This document shows, piece after piece, positions 16,258-24,434 of a DNA stretch of 64,000 bases (positions are counted from its first letter, which is position 1; each line of letters opens with the position of its first letter). A model generated the notes under the pieces. It ran no database searches. It was not told where the DNA came from and worked only from the letters and a program-made list of their open reading frames with translations. The translations under genes and the position numbers were made by a program. Origin of the DNA: SZAS-79 sp964599095 (GTDB lineage Bacteria; Pseudomonadota; Gammaproteobacteria; Burkholderiales; SG8-39); contig CAZREB010000004.1 in assembly GCA_964599095.1 (NCBI GenBank), positions 248,001 through 312,000 on the forward strand, written 5' to 3'.

Positions 16258-17481
16258 ATGGGCGAGGAAGATTCCAAGGCGGGGCGCGGCATGCAGGCCG
16301 GCCGGCGTGAATTCATCAAGGCCGGCGTCGCGGTGGCGGGGATCGCCGGCCTGCCCGCGATCGCAAGGGCGCAAGGCGCGAAGATGAAGGTGGGGCTGAT
16401 GCTCCCGTACACCGGGACCTATGCGCCCCTGGGCATCGCGATCGAAAACGGCTTTCGCCTCGCGCTGCAGGAGGCCGGCGGCAGGTTCGGCGGGCGCGAG
16501 ATCGAATTCCTCAAGGTCGACGACGAATCGGAACCGTCCAAGGCGACCGACAACATCAACCGCCTCGTGACGCGCGACAAGGTCGACCTCGTGCTCGGCA
16601 CGGTGCACTCCGGCGTGGCCGCCGGGATGATCCGCGTGACCAGGGACTCCGGCGTCATGCACATCATCCCGAACGCGGGCCTGGGGCCGGCCACCGGCGC
16701 GTTGTGCGCGCCGAACATCTTCCGGACCTCGTTCTCGAACTGGCAGTCGGGCTACGCGATGGGCGTCGTGATGTCCAAGCGCCCGGCCGTGAAGAACGTG
16801 GTCACGATCACATGGCGCTACGCGGCCGGCGAGGAGTTCGTCAAGGGCTTCAAGGACGCCTACCTCAAGGGCGGCGGCAAGATCACGAAGGAACTGTGGC
16901 TGCCTTTCCCGAACGTCGAATTCCAGGCGCAACTCACCGAGATCGCTTCGCTGAAGCCGGATGCGGTGTTCGCGTTCTTCGCCGGCGGCGGCGCGGCCAA
17001 GTTCCTCAAGGACTACGGCCAGGCCGGGCTGATGAAGTCGGTGCCGCTGGTGGGCTCGGGCTTCCTCACCGAAGGCGTGCTCGAAGCGGTGGGCGGCGCA
17101 GCCGAGGGCGTGGAGACCGCGCTTCACTACGGCGACGGGCTGGAGACGCCGAAGAACAAGGCCTTCCGCCTCGCGTATGCAAAGACATTCAAGCTGCAGC
17201 CGGACGTCTACGCGGTGGCCGGCTACGACTCGGGCCTGCTGCTCGACAGCGGCATGAAGGCGGTCAAGGGCGACTTCGGCCGCAAGGCCGACCTGATCAA
17301 GGCGATGGAGAACGCCAGGATCGACAGCCCGCGCGGCCCGATGCGCCTTTCCAAGGCGCACAACCCGATCCACGACCACTACCTGCGCAAGGTGGTCGGC
17401 AACGAGAACCGGATTGCCGGAATCGCGGTCAAGGCGCTCGATGACGACCCGGCGACGATCGCGGCCTGCAAAAGGACGTGA
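16258..17481 (+). CDS. Branched-chain-type ABC transporter substrate-binding protein
   Basis: This 407-residue periplasmic receptor is of the LivK/amide-binding class (type I periplasmic fold). The N-terminus carries a Tat-like motif (RREFIK) before a hydrophobic stretch ending ARAQGA. Mature landmarks are KVGLMLPYTGTYAPLG, an NRLVTRDKVDLVLG strand and DVYAVAGYDSG. A ribosome site (GGGGGGAGG) precedes the ATG at 16258. It is the first gene of a complete importer, followed by a large stem-loop and livHMGF. Given the divergent amine ligase/oxygenase pair, the ligand may be an aromatic or amide rather than leucine (inference). Confidence 0.93.
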   Translation: MGEEDSKAGRGMQAGRREFIKAGVAVAGIAGLPAIARAQGAKMKVGLMLPYTGTYAPLGIAIENGFRLALQEAGGRFGGREIEFLKVDDESEPSKATDNINRLVTRDKVDLVLGTVHSGVAAGMIRVTRDSGVMHIIPNAGLGPATGALCAPNIFRTSFSNWQSGYAMGVVMSKRPAVKNVVTITWRYAAGEEFVKGFKDAYLKGGGKITKELWLPFPNVEFQAQLTEIASLKPDAVFAFFAGGGAAKFLKDYGQAGLMKSVPLVGSGFLTEGVLEAVGGAAEGVETALHYGDGLETPKNKAFRLAYAKTFKLQPDVYAVAGYDSGLLLDSGMKAVKGDFGRKADLIKAMENARIDSPRGPMRLSKAHNPIHDHYLRKVVGNENRIAGIAVKALDDDPATIAACKRT

Positions 17482-17483
17482 GT

Positions 17484-17515
17484 ACGGGGGAACCCGCCAG
17501 GGCGGGCTCCCCCGT
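17484..17515 (+). promoter_or_regulatory. Intra-operon stem-loop after the receptor gene
   Basis: A long inverted repeat starts just after the receptor stop. ACGGGGGAACCCGCC pairs with GGCGGGCTCCCCCGT (one mismatch, tight loop). No U-tract follows. Such stems between a receptor gene and its permease genes usually stabilise the upstream mRNA or partly stop transcription, giving more receptor than permease. A smaller CCTCCT/AGGAGG hairpin follows near 17520-17540. Confidence 0.6.
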
Positions 17516-17566
17516 TCCCCCCTCCTCCCCGCCAGGAGGGCGTAGATGGCCGGCGCGGGGTAACCG

Positions 17567-18463
17567 ATGGAATTCCCGACTTTCCTGATCCAGCTCCTGA
17601 ACGGCGTGCAGTACGGCCTGCTGCTGTTCCTCGTGTCCTCGGGCCTGACGCTGGTGTTCGGCATCATGGGCATCATCAACATCGCCCATGGCAGCTTCTA
17701 CATGATCGGCGCCTACCTCGCGTGGTCGCTCACCGGGGCGATCGGCAGCTTCTGGCTTGCGCTGCCGGCCGGCATCGTCGTGTCGGTGCTGATCGGCATG
17801 CTGCTCGAGTGGCTGGTGATCCGCTGGCTCTACCATCGCGACCATCTCTACCAGGTGCTGCTGACCTACGGCCTGATCCTGGTGTTCGAGGAATTGCGCA
17901 GCGTGATCTGGGGCGACGACGTGCGCGGCGTCGACGTGCCCAGGATCCTGGCGGCTTCGATTCCGCTGACCGAGAACCAGTCCTACCCGGTGTACCGGCT
18001 GTGGATTTCGGCCGTGTGCCTTGCGATCGCCGCGTTGATGTACTGGGTGATCCAGAAAACCCGCCTGGGCATGATGATCCGAGCGGGTGCGTCGAACCGC
18101 GAGATGGTGCAGTCGCTCGGCATCAACATCCAGGTCGTCTACCGGGTGGTCTTCGCCGCCGGCCTGACGCTCGCGGCGCTCGCGGGGATGATCGCCGCGC
18201 CGGTGTCGGCGGTGTTCCCCGGCATGGGCAACCAGGTGCTGATCGTGTGCTTCGTGGTGGTCGTGATCGGCGGCATGGGCTCGGTCAAGGGCGCGCTGAT
18301 CGCCTCGCTGCTCATCGGCCTGGTCGACACCTTCGGCAAGGTCGTGACGCTCGAGGTCGGCGGCATCAAGCTCCTGCCCGAGCTCTCCAGCATGACGGTC
18401 TACGTGCTGATGGCGGCGATCCTGCTGTGGCGGCCCGAGGGCCTGTTCGGGAAGCGCCTTTGA
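17567..18463 (+). CDS. livH: Branched-chain-type ABC transporter permease LivH
   Basis: This 298-residue integral membrane protein has about eight hydrophobic segments. It has the LivH landmarks: QLLNGVQYGLLLFLVSSGLT at the start, GIMGIINIAHG, a central GASNREMVQSLGIN loop and VVVIGGMGSVKGALI near the C-terminus. It pairs with LivM to form the channel of the importer. It lies 85 nt after the receptor gene, separated by the stem-loop, and its stop overlaps the LivM TTG start. Confidence 0.95.
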   Translation: MEFPTFLIQLLNGVQYGLLLFLVSSGLTLVFGIMGIINIAHGSFYMIGAYLAWSLTGAIGSFWLALPAGIVVSVLIGMLLEWLVIRWLYHRDHLYQVLLTYGLILVFEELRSVIWGDDVRGVDVPRILAASIPLTENQSYPVYRLWISAVCLAIAALMYWVIQKTRLGMMIRAGASNREMVQSLGINIQVVYRVVFAAGLTLAALAGMIAAPVSAVFPGMGNQVLIVCFVVVVIGGMGSVKGALIASLLIGLVDTFGKVVTLEVGGIKLLPELSSMTVYVLMAAILLWRPEGLFGKRL

Positions 18464-19485
18464 CCGGCCCCGGCACCGCTGCGGCGTCGCGGGCGAACGC
18501 GGTCTTCCTTGCGGTCGTGGTGGTCGGCCTCGCAGCGACGCCGTTCTTCGCCGAGAAGTTCTACGTCCAGTTCTTCGCCAAGCTGCTGATCATGGGCATC
18601 CTGGCGATGAGCCTGGACCTCCTGATCGGGTATGCCGGGCTGGTGTCGTTCGGGCACGGCGCGTTCTACGGCGCGGCGGCCTACACGCTTGCGATCCTGA
18701 CGCCGCAGTACCAGGCGGCGAATTTCTGGACCTCGTTTCCGATTGCGATCGGGGTGTCGGCGCTGCTCGCGCTGGTGATCGGGTTCCTGGTGGTGCGCAC
18801 CCAAGGCATCTATTTCATCATGGTGACGCTGGCGTTCGCCCAGATGCTGTTCTTCCTGTTCCACGACACCAAGATCGCCGGCGGCAACGACGGAATCTAC
18901 ATCGACGTGCGGCCGGTGGCGAAGATCGGCGACTGGCAGCCGTTCAACCTCGACAATTTCGTGCACGTGTTCTACCTCGTGCTGGTGCTGTTCGTGCTGG
19001 TCTACCTGCTGCTGCGGGTGGTCATCGCCTCGCCGTTCGGACGCGTGCTGGTCGGCATCAAGGCGAACGAGGCGCGGATGAGGTCATTGGGCTTTGCGAC
19101 CTTCCGCTACAAGCTGGTGGCCTTCGTGATCGCGGGCGCGATCGCCGGCATCGCGGGGTATCTCTCGTCGATCCAGTTCGGCGTCGTCAACCCCGAGATG
19201 ATGGGCTGGCACCTGTCGGGCGCCGTCATGATGATGGTGATCCTCGGCGGCATGGGGACGCTGACCGGCCCGATTATCGGCGCGGCCGCGTGGATGCTGC
19301 TCGAACTCGGCTTCCAGGGATTGCCCAAGGTCGGCGCCGCGGATCTCGGCAAGCACTGGCAGCTCTGGATGGGGCTGTTCATCGTGTTGTCGTCGCTGCT
19401 GCTCCCGAACGGGTTGCTCGGACTGGGCGCGACGCTGGTCCGGCGGTCCGGGTTGAGCCGGTGGTGGGGCCGATCCAATGGCTGA
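18460..19485 (+). CDS. livM: Branched-chain-type ABC transporter permease LivM
   Basis: This 341-residue integral membrane protein has LivM features: LDLLIGYAGLVSFGHGAFYG, the FGRVLVGIKANEARMRSLGF loop and ILGGMGTLTGPIIGA. The best start is TTG at 18460, which overlaps the LivH stop in TTGA; the first in-frame ATG lies inside the first membrane segment. It ends with a short basic tail and overlaps livG by 8 nt, consistent with tight coupling. Confidence 0.93.
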   Translation: MTGPGTAAASRANAVFLAVVVVGLAATPFFAEKFYVQFFAKLLIMGILAMSLDLLIGYAGLVSFGHGAFYGAAAYTLAILTPQYQAANFWTSFPIAIGVSALLALVIGFLVVRTQGIYFIMVTLAFAQMLFFLFHDTKIAGGNDGIYIDVRPVAKIGDWQPFNLDNFVHVFYLVLVLFVLVYLLLRVVIASPFGRVLVGIKANEARMRSLGFATFRYKLVAFVIAGAIAGIAGYLSSIQFGVVNPEMMGWHLSGAVMMMVILGGMGTLTGPIIGAAAWMLLELGFQGLPKVGAADLGKHWQLWMGLFIVLSSLLLPNGLLGLGATLVRRSGLSRWWGRSNG

Positions 19486-20230
19486 CGTCGTCCTCGCCAC
19501 GCAGTCGCTGACGCGGAATTTCGGCGGGCTGGCCGCGGTCAGCAACGTCTCGCTCGAGGCGCACATGGGCCAGCTGCATGCGGTGATCGGCCCCAATGGC
19601 GCGGGCAAGTCGACGCTGATCAACATGCTCTCGGGCGACCTGCCGCCCTCGGGCGGAAGCGTGACGATCAACGGCCGCGACGTCACCGGCCTTGCCGCGC
19701 ACCAGATCTCGCGCATGGGCGTCGGCCGCAGCTACCAGAAGACCAACGTGTTCCTCGCGTTCAGCGCCTTCGAGAATTGCCGGCTGGCCGCGCAATCGAG
19801 GCGCAAGACCTCGATGCAGTTCTTCCGGCCGGCCGCGAAACTCGCCGAGGTGAACCGGGCGGCAGAAGAGGCGCTCGAAGCCGCCGGCCTGGCCGGGCGC
19901 GCCGGCACGCCCGCGAGCGCGCTCTCGCACGGCGAGCAGCGCCAGCTCGAGATCGCGATGACGCTCGCCACGCGCCCGCGGCTGCTCTTGCTCGACGAGC
20001 CCCTCGCCGGCATGGGCGCCGAGGAGTCGTCGGCCATGGTGGCGTTGCTGAAGAAGCTCGTCGAGACCCACGCGATCCTGCTGGTCGAGCACGACATGGA
20101 TGCGGTGTTCGCGCTGGCCGACCGGCTCACGGTCATGGTCAACGGCCAGGTGCTCGCGAGCGGCGCTCCGGCGGAAATCCGCGCGAATGCCGACGTGCAG
20201 GTCGCCTACCTCGGGGAGTCCCATGACTGA
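19478..20230 (+). CDS. livG: Branched-chain-type ABC transporter ATPase LivG
   Basis: This 250-residue ATP-binding subunit has Walker A GPNGAGKST, signature LSHGEQRQLE and Walker B LLLLDEPLAGM. The histidine switch lies in LVEHDMDAV. The C-terminal IRANADVQVAYLGE is typical of the LivG/LivF class. It overlaps livM at its 5' end and livF at its 3' end by 8 nt each. Confidence 0.95.
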   Translation: MADVVLATQSLTRNFGGLAAVSNVSLEAHMGQLHAVIGPNGAGKSTLINMLSGDLPPSGGSVTINGRDVTGLAAHQISRMGVGRSYQKTNVFLAFSAFENCRLAAQSRRKTSMQFFRPAAKLAEVNRAAEEALEAAGLAGRAGTPASALSHGEQRQLEIAMTLATRPRLLLLDEPLAGMGAEESSAMVALLKKLVETHAILLVEHDMDAVFALADRLTVMVNGQVLASGAPAEIRANADVQVAYLGESHD

Positions 20231-20945
20231 GGGCGCGCCCGCGCTGATCGATGCGAAGGGCCTGCACACCTACTACGGCGCGAGCCATATCCTGCACGGG
20301 ATCGACTTCTCGATCCGCCGCGGCGAGTCGGTCGGCCTGATGGGCCGGAACGGCATGGGCAAGAGCACGCTGCTGAAGACGATGCTCGGCCTGGTCCGCC
20401 CGCGCTCTGGGAGCGTCAGCGTCAAGGGCCGGGACATGACTTCGGCCGCGCCGCACCGGATCGCGCGCATGGGCATTGCCTACGTGCCGGAAGGCCGCGG
20501 CATCTTCCCGAACCTGTCGGTGCGCGAGAACCTGCTGATGGCCGCGCGCCCCGGGACCGACGGCCGGCGCGAATGGACTTTCGAGCGCGTGGTGCAGACC
20601 TTCCCGCGCCTGGCCGAGCGCATGACGCACGGCGGCGCGGAACTCTCGGGCGGCGAGCAGCAGATGCTGACCATAGGCCGCGCGCTGCTGACCAACCCCG
20701 ACCTGCTGATCCTCGACGAGGCGACCGAGGGGCTCGCGCCGCTGATCGCGCGCGAGATCATGCGCATCGTCGGCGTCGTCAGGGCCTCGGGGATCGCGAC
20801 CGTGATCGTCGACAAGAATTTCCATGCCGTGAACGCGATCACCGATCGCAACGTCATCCTCGTCAAGGGCGAAGTCGTCTATTCCGGGCCGGCCGAGGAA
20901 CTGCGCGCCAGGCCCGACGTGCATCTGCGCTACCTCGGCGTCTGA
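20223..20945 (+). CDS. livF: Branched-chain-type ABC transporter ATPase LivF
   Basis: This 240-residue second ATPase has Walker A GRNGMGKST, signature LSGGEQQML and Walker B LLILDEATEGLAP. The switch residue in IVDKNFHAV has lysine and asparagine where most ABC proteins have E/QH, a common LivF variation. IAYVPEGRGIFPNLSV is the LivF hallmark. It completes the importer with LivH, LivM, LivG and the receptor. Confidence 0.95.
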   Translation: MTEGAPALIDAKGLHTYYGASHILHGIDFSIRRGESVGLMGRNGMGKSTLLKTMLGLVRPRSGSVSVKGRDMTSAAPHRIARMGIAYVPEGRGIFPNLSVRENLLMAARPGTDGRREWTFERVVQTFPRLAERMTHGGAELSGGEQQMLTIGRALLTNPDLLILDEATEGLAPLIAREIMRIVGVVRASGIATVIVDKNFHAVNAITDRNVILVKGEVVYSGPAEELRARPDVHLRYLGV

Positions 20946-20956
20946 AAAGCGCGCTC

Positions 20957-21616
20957 GTGCTCGAGCTGGCCGATGTCAGGAAGTCCTTCGGAGAACGGCT
21001 CCTGTTCTCGGGGGTGAACCTCGAAATGTCAGCAGGGGACTACATCGCGATCCTCGGCGATTCGGGTGCCGGGAAGTCCACGCTGCTGAACGTGATCGCC
21101 GGCCTCGAGCCGGCCGACGGCGGCAGCATCCGGTTCGAGGGCCGGGAGTTGAACGGGCTGGACGACGATGCGCTGACGATGCTGCGGCGCGAGCACTTCG
21201 GGTTCGTGTTCCAGGCATTCCACGTCCTGCCGCACCTGGGCGTGGCACAGAATGTCGCGTTGCCGCTCGCGCTGCGCCATGTGCCGAGGGAGGAGGCGGG
21301 CGCAAGGGCAGTCGCCGCAGTGGCCTCCGTCGGCCTCGCGGGCCGCGAATCGAGCCTGCCGCGCGAGCTTTCCGGCGGCGAGCTGCAACGCGTTGCGATT
21401 GCACGCGCCCTGGTCGGCAATCCACGGCTGGTGCTGGCCGACGAGCCCACCGGCAACCTCGACCCGGACAATGCGCGGCAGGTGCTCGAGCTTTTTCGGG
21501 TGCAGGTGAAGGACAAGGGCGCGGCCGCGATCCTGGTCACGCATTCGGATGCGGCAGCGGCGACGGCGGACCGGCGCTACCGGATCACGAAGACCGGGTT
21601 GGAGCGGCTGGGTTAA
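20957..21616 (+). CDS. LolD/MacB-type ABC transporter ATPase, no partner permease nearby
   Basis: This 219-residue ATPase differs from LivG and LivF and matches the LolD/MacB class: Walker A GDSGAGKST, FGFVFQAFHVLPHLG (Q-loop), signature LSGGELQRV and Walker B LVLADEPTGNLD. It starts with GTG at 20957, 11 nt after the livF stop, with little sign of a ribosome site; a CTG at 20942 is possible. Its position makes it the last gene of the liv transcript. LolD-type ATPases serve lipoprotein release or efflux permeases with large periplasmic domains, and none is present here. Confidence 0.85.
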   Translation: MLELADVRKSFGERLLFSGVNLEMSAGDYIAILGDSGAGKSTLLNVIAGLEPADGGSIRFEGRELNGLDDDALTMLRREHFGFVFQAFHVLPHLGVAQNVALPLALRHVPREEAGARAVAAVASVGLAGRESSLPRELSGGELQRVAIARALVGNPRLVLADEPTGNLDPDNARQVLELFRVQVKDKGAAAILVTHSDAAAATADRRYRITKTGLERLG

Positions 21617-21619
21617 GGC

Positions 21620-22585
21620 TCAGCCGGCGGGCAGCGCGACCCCGAGGGCGAGCAGCACCGCATAGGCCACCAGCAAGCGGCCGGCCCTGGGCGTGACCGG
21701 GATCAGGTCTTCGTGGCGGTCAAGTTTCAGCACGTCGGAGGCGAGATGGATCGCGACCGGCAGCGTCAGCAGCGGCAGCAGGATGCCGTCGCCGAAGTCG
21801 GAAGCGATCCACAGTTCGGGCGGCACGAGGTAGGCGAAAGCAAGCAACGCCACGAATTCCGCGCGGCTCCACCCTTTGCCGAACCGCACCGCCACGGTCG
21901 CCTTGCCTTTGACCGCATCGAACTCGCGGTCGCGGATGTCGTCGATCACCAGGATGTTCGTCGTCAGCGCGCCGATCGGGAGTCCGAGCACGAGAGCAAG
22001 CGGCGGCAGGGCCTGCGGAACCAGCCAGTCACCGTGGACCTCCCCGAAAGCCGGCGCGGCCTGCACGTAGTACGCGCCGGCCACCGACACGATGCCGAAA
22101 AACAGGAAGAACAGCGGGTCGGCGAGACCGAGCCGGCCGATCGGCACCGGCCCGGCCGAGTACATCCAGCTGGCCGCGATGCTGAGGAGACCGATCACCA
22201 CGACGAACGGACCGGCAATCCAGGCGAGCCACGCGCCGGCCAGCAGCGCGATGCCGTAGCAGGCAAAGATGGCACGCCTGAGGCCGGCAAGCGTGAGCGT
22301 GCCGAGCGCCAGGGCCTGAACCAGTTCCGGGTGCTCGCGATCCTCCGGCTGTTGCACCAGGTTCTCGTAGTTGTCCGTCAGCACGCCGCCCAACTGGACC
22401 AGCCAACCGGCGAGCAGCGCGAGCAGGGCAGGACCGACGGCCAGCGTGCCGTTGTGAATCGCGAGACCGATGGCCACCAGCACCGGCGCGGCCGCCGTCG
22501 GCAACGTATGCCCCGGGTAGACGAGCTTGCGCACCCACACTTCGCGCCGGGACCATGCGGCCGCGGGCAGGCGTTCGCTCTTCAT
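21620..22585 (-). CDS. UbiA-superfamily prenyltransferase (MenA-like)
   Basis: This 321-residue protein has about eight membrane helices. The first Asp-rich region is VLTDNYENLV and the second is VIDDIRDREFDAVKGKATVAVRFG, a pattern closest to MenA (1,4-dihydroxy-2-naphthoate prenyltransferase). Such enzymes attach a polyprenyl chain to a quinone precursor in the membrane. The ATG at 22585 overlaps the stop of the formate dehydrogenase gamma gene in ATGA. No other men genes are present, so whether it makes menaquinone or another prenylated compound is open. Confidence 0.85.
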   Translation of the reverse strand: MKSERLPAAAWSRREVWVRKLVYPGHTLPTAAAPVLVAIGLAIHNGTLAVGPALLALLAGWLVQLGGVLTDNYENLVQQPEDREHPELVQALALGTLTLAGLRRAIFACYGIALLAGAWLAWIAGPFVVVIGLLSIAASWMYSAGPVPIGRLGLADPLFFLFFGIVSVAGAYYVQAAPAFGEVHGDWLVPQALPPLALVLGLPIGALTTNILVIDDIRDREFDAVKGKATVAVRFGKGWSRAEFVALLAFAYLVPPELWIASDFGDGILLPLLTLPVAIHLASDVLKLDRHEDLIPVTPRAGRLLVAYAVLLALGVALPAG

Positions 22586-23592
22586 AGGGAGGTCGGCGAC
22601 GGCGTGTCCGGCGCGACCAGGTGCTGTTTCGATCTTCCGGCCACCACATCCCGGTACCAGAGTTCGTGGTGTTCGCGCGCCCAGGTCTCGTCGACGTACC
22701 CGCTTCGCATCGCGCGGTAGGCGCCTTCCATGCCGATGGTGCCGAGGTAGATGTGAAAGAGCGACGCAGCGATTGCGAGGAGACCCACGCACCAGTGGAT
22801 GACGTTTGCCGCCTGCATCGTGAATCGCCCCTGCCCGAAATTCGGGAAATCGAGCACCAGGCCCGAAACGCACAGGATGACGCAGAAGAAGCAGACCAGG
22901 CCCCAGAAGAGCGTCTTTTCTCCTGCATTGAAGCGACCGGACGGGACGTGCTCGCGGGTGAACATTCCACCGCCTTTCATCAGCCACGCGAAGTCGTGCA
23001 TCTTCGGCAGGTTGTCCCGGATATAGAGCAGGATGAACACCGGCAGGCTGAACATGAACACCGGGCCGATGAAGTTGTGCAGCCCTTTCATGATCGATGC
23101 CACGATGGAAAAAAGCGTATAGCCGATCACGGGAAGCAGCAGGTACTTGCCGAAACTCAGCGTCAGGCCGGAGATGGCCAGCGCTACGAACGAGAGGCCC
23201 ATGACCCAGTGCGCGATCCGGTCGGCGAGGTCGAAGCGCTCGATGCGCCGGCCGGTGGGCGGTTCGGATACGCCGATCGGGCCGCGCCACCAGTAGAACA
23301 GGCCGATCGCCGCCGCGCACAACACGAGGAGTGCGCTGCCTGCCGCCGCGATGACCGGCCGCAGCAACCGCCACTTCTGCCCGCCGGGTTGCACCAGCAC
23401 GCCGGCCTCGACGCCGCGCGCCTGCGTGGTCTGCGGCGTGCCCGAGCGCACTTCGCGCCACAGCGCGGCGTTGTTGCCGGGCTGTGCCGATTCCGGCGGC
23501 GACGACTGCGCCGGTCCGGCCGCGATCGTCGGCGAGGGCGTGCATGCAACGAGGCACAGGATTGCGGCCAGGCCGATCAGCAGACTCCGCAT
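22582..23592 (-). CDS. Formate dehydrogenase gamma subunit (cytochrome b556)
   Basis: This 336-residue protein has a signal or lipoprotein-like leader with cysteine (LCLVACTPS). A long N-terminal periplasmic region and one extra membrane helix follow, then the four-helix cytochrome b domain. Likely heme histidines are in DRIAHWVMG, IMKGLHNFIG, NVIHWC and LFHIYLG. The loop RFNAGEKTLFWGLV is characteristic of FdoI/FdnI. It passes electrons from a periplasmic dehydrogenase to quinone, but no alpha or beta subunit genes are in the window. It is coupled downstream to the quinone-type prenyltransferase. Confidence 0.9.
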   Translation of the reverse strand: MRSLLIGLAAILCLVACTPSPTIAAGPAQSSPPESAQPGNNAALWREVRSGTPQTTQARGVEAGVLVQPGGQKWRLLRPVIAAAGSALLVLCAAAIGLFYWWRGPIGVSEPPTGRRIERFDLADRIAHWVMGLSFVALAISGLTLSFGKYLLLPVIGYTLFSIVASIMKGLHNFIGPVFMFSLPVFILLYIRDNLPKMHDFAWLMKGGGMFTREHVPSGRFNAGEKTLFWGLVCFFCVILCVSGLVLDFPNFGQGRFTMQAANVIHWCVGLLAIAASLFHIYLGTIGMEGAYRAMRSGYVDETWAREHHELWYRDVVAGRSKQHLVAPDTPSPTSL

Positions 23593-23681
23593 TGCCGGAC
23601 TCCCCGGGAGGGATGTTGCCTAGGCTGGCACAACGGAAAAAGGAGCTGTTGACCTGGATCAAGCGGCCGGAGCGGCCAGGT

Positions 23682-24428
23682 TCATCGCAGCCACGGCGCA
23701 ATGCCCCCGGCGATCAGCATCAGCCCGGAAAGCAGCAGCACCACCAGCACCGCCTTCTCGAACTTTGCGGTGTCCAGCTTGCTGTAGGCGCGCCGCCCGA
23801 TGTATGAGCCGATGACGGTGCCGGGCAGCGCGATCAGCACCAGCTCGCCGAGTTCCATCGTCATCAGTCCGGCCACCGTCTGCGCGACAAGTGCGAACGC
23901 GAGGACCGAGGTGTTGAACGCCTGGAACACCGCGCGGCGCTCGTCCTTGCCCCAGCCGCGCAGCCCGGCCCAGATCGTCGTCAGCGGCCCGGAAACGCCG
24001 GCCAGCCCGCCGAGCAGGCCGCCGCCCAGCCCGATCAGCGCATCGGCCGCGCGCCCGCCGCCCTGGACCCGGAAGGTGAACTTCCCGGCCAGCGTGAAGC
24101 CGCAGTAGATGACGAGCAGCACGCCGACCAGCAGCCTGAACAACTGGATCGAGACGAAAGGCAGCAGGTATGCGCCGAACGGCACGCCCACCAGGCCGCC
24201 GGCGATGAACGGCAGGCAGCGCCGGAAGTCGATCGCATGCCAGATCGTCGGCAGCGTCTGTGCCTGCCCGATCAGCGAGCAGACCACGACCAGCGGGCTT
24301 GCGATCGCGGGCGCGAGGCCGATCAGCCAGATCGGCAACGCGGTGATGCCGGTACCGAACCCCGTGAGGCCGGAGACGAAGCCGCCCGCAAATGCGCCGA
24401 CGAGCACTATCAGCGGGGCGGACAGCAT
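23682..24428 (-). CDS. TauE/SafE-family permease
   Basis: This 248-residue membrane protein has about eight hydrophobic segments in two repeats. It has the family pattern GAFAGGFVSGLTGFGTG near the start and GGGLLGGLAGVSGPL in the second half. Family members export sulfite, sulfoacetate or related anions. It lies 6 nt after the enoyl-CoA hydratase gene in the same direction, so the two are probably co-transcribed. The substrate is unknown. Confidence 0.9.
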   Translation of the reverse strand: MLSAPLIVLVGAFAGGFVSGLTGFGTGITALPIWLIGLAPAIASPLVVVCSLIGQAQTLPTIWHAIDFRRCLPFIAGGLVGVPFGAYLLPFVSIQLFRLLVGVLLVIYCGFTLAGKFTFRVQGGGRAADALIGLGGGLLGGLAGVSGPLTTIWAGLRGWGKDERRAVFQAFNTSVLAFALVAQTVAGLMTMELGELVLIALPGTVIGSYIGRRAYSKLDTAKFEKAVLVVLLLSGLMLIAGGIAPWLR

Positions 24429-24434
24429 CCTCGG

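Noticed and set aside
16258..20945. Calling the liv importer specific for leucine/isoleucine/valine
   Set aside because: This receptor class binds many amides, aromatics and short acids, and the neighbours point elsewhere; only the transporter type is supported.
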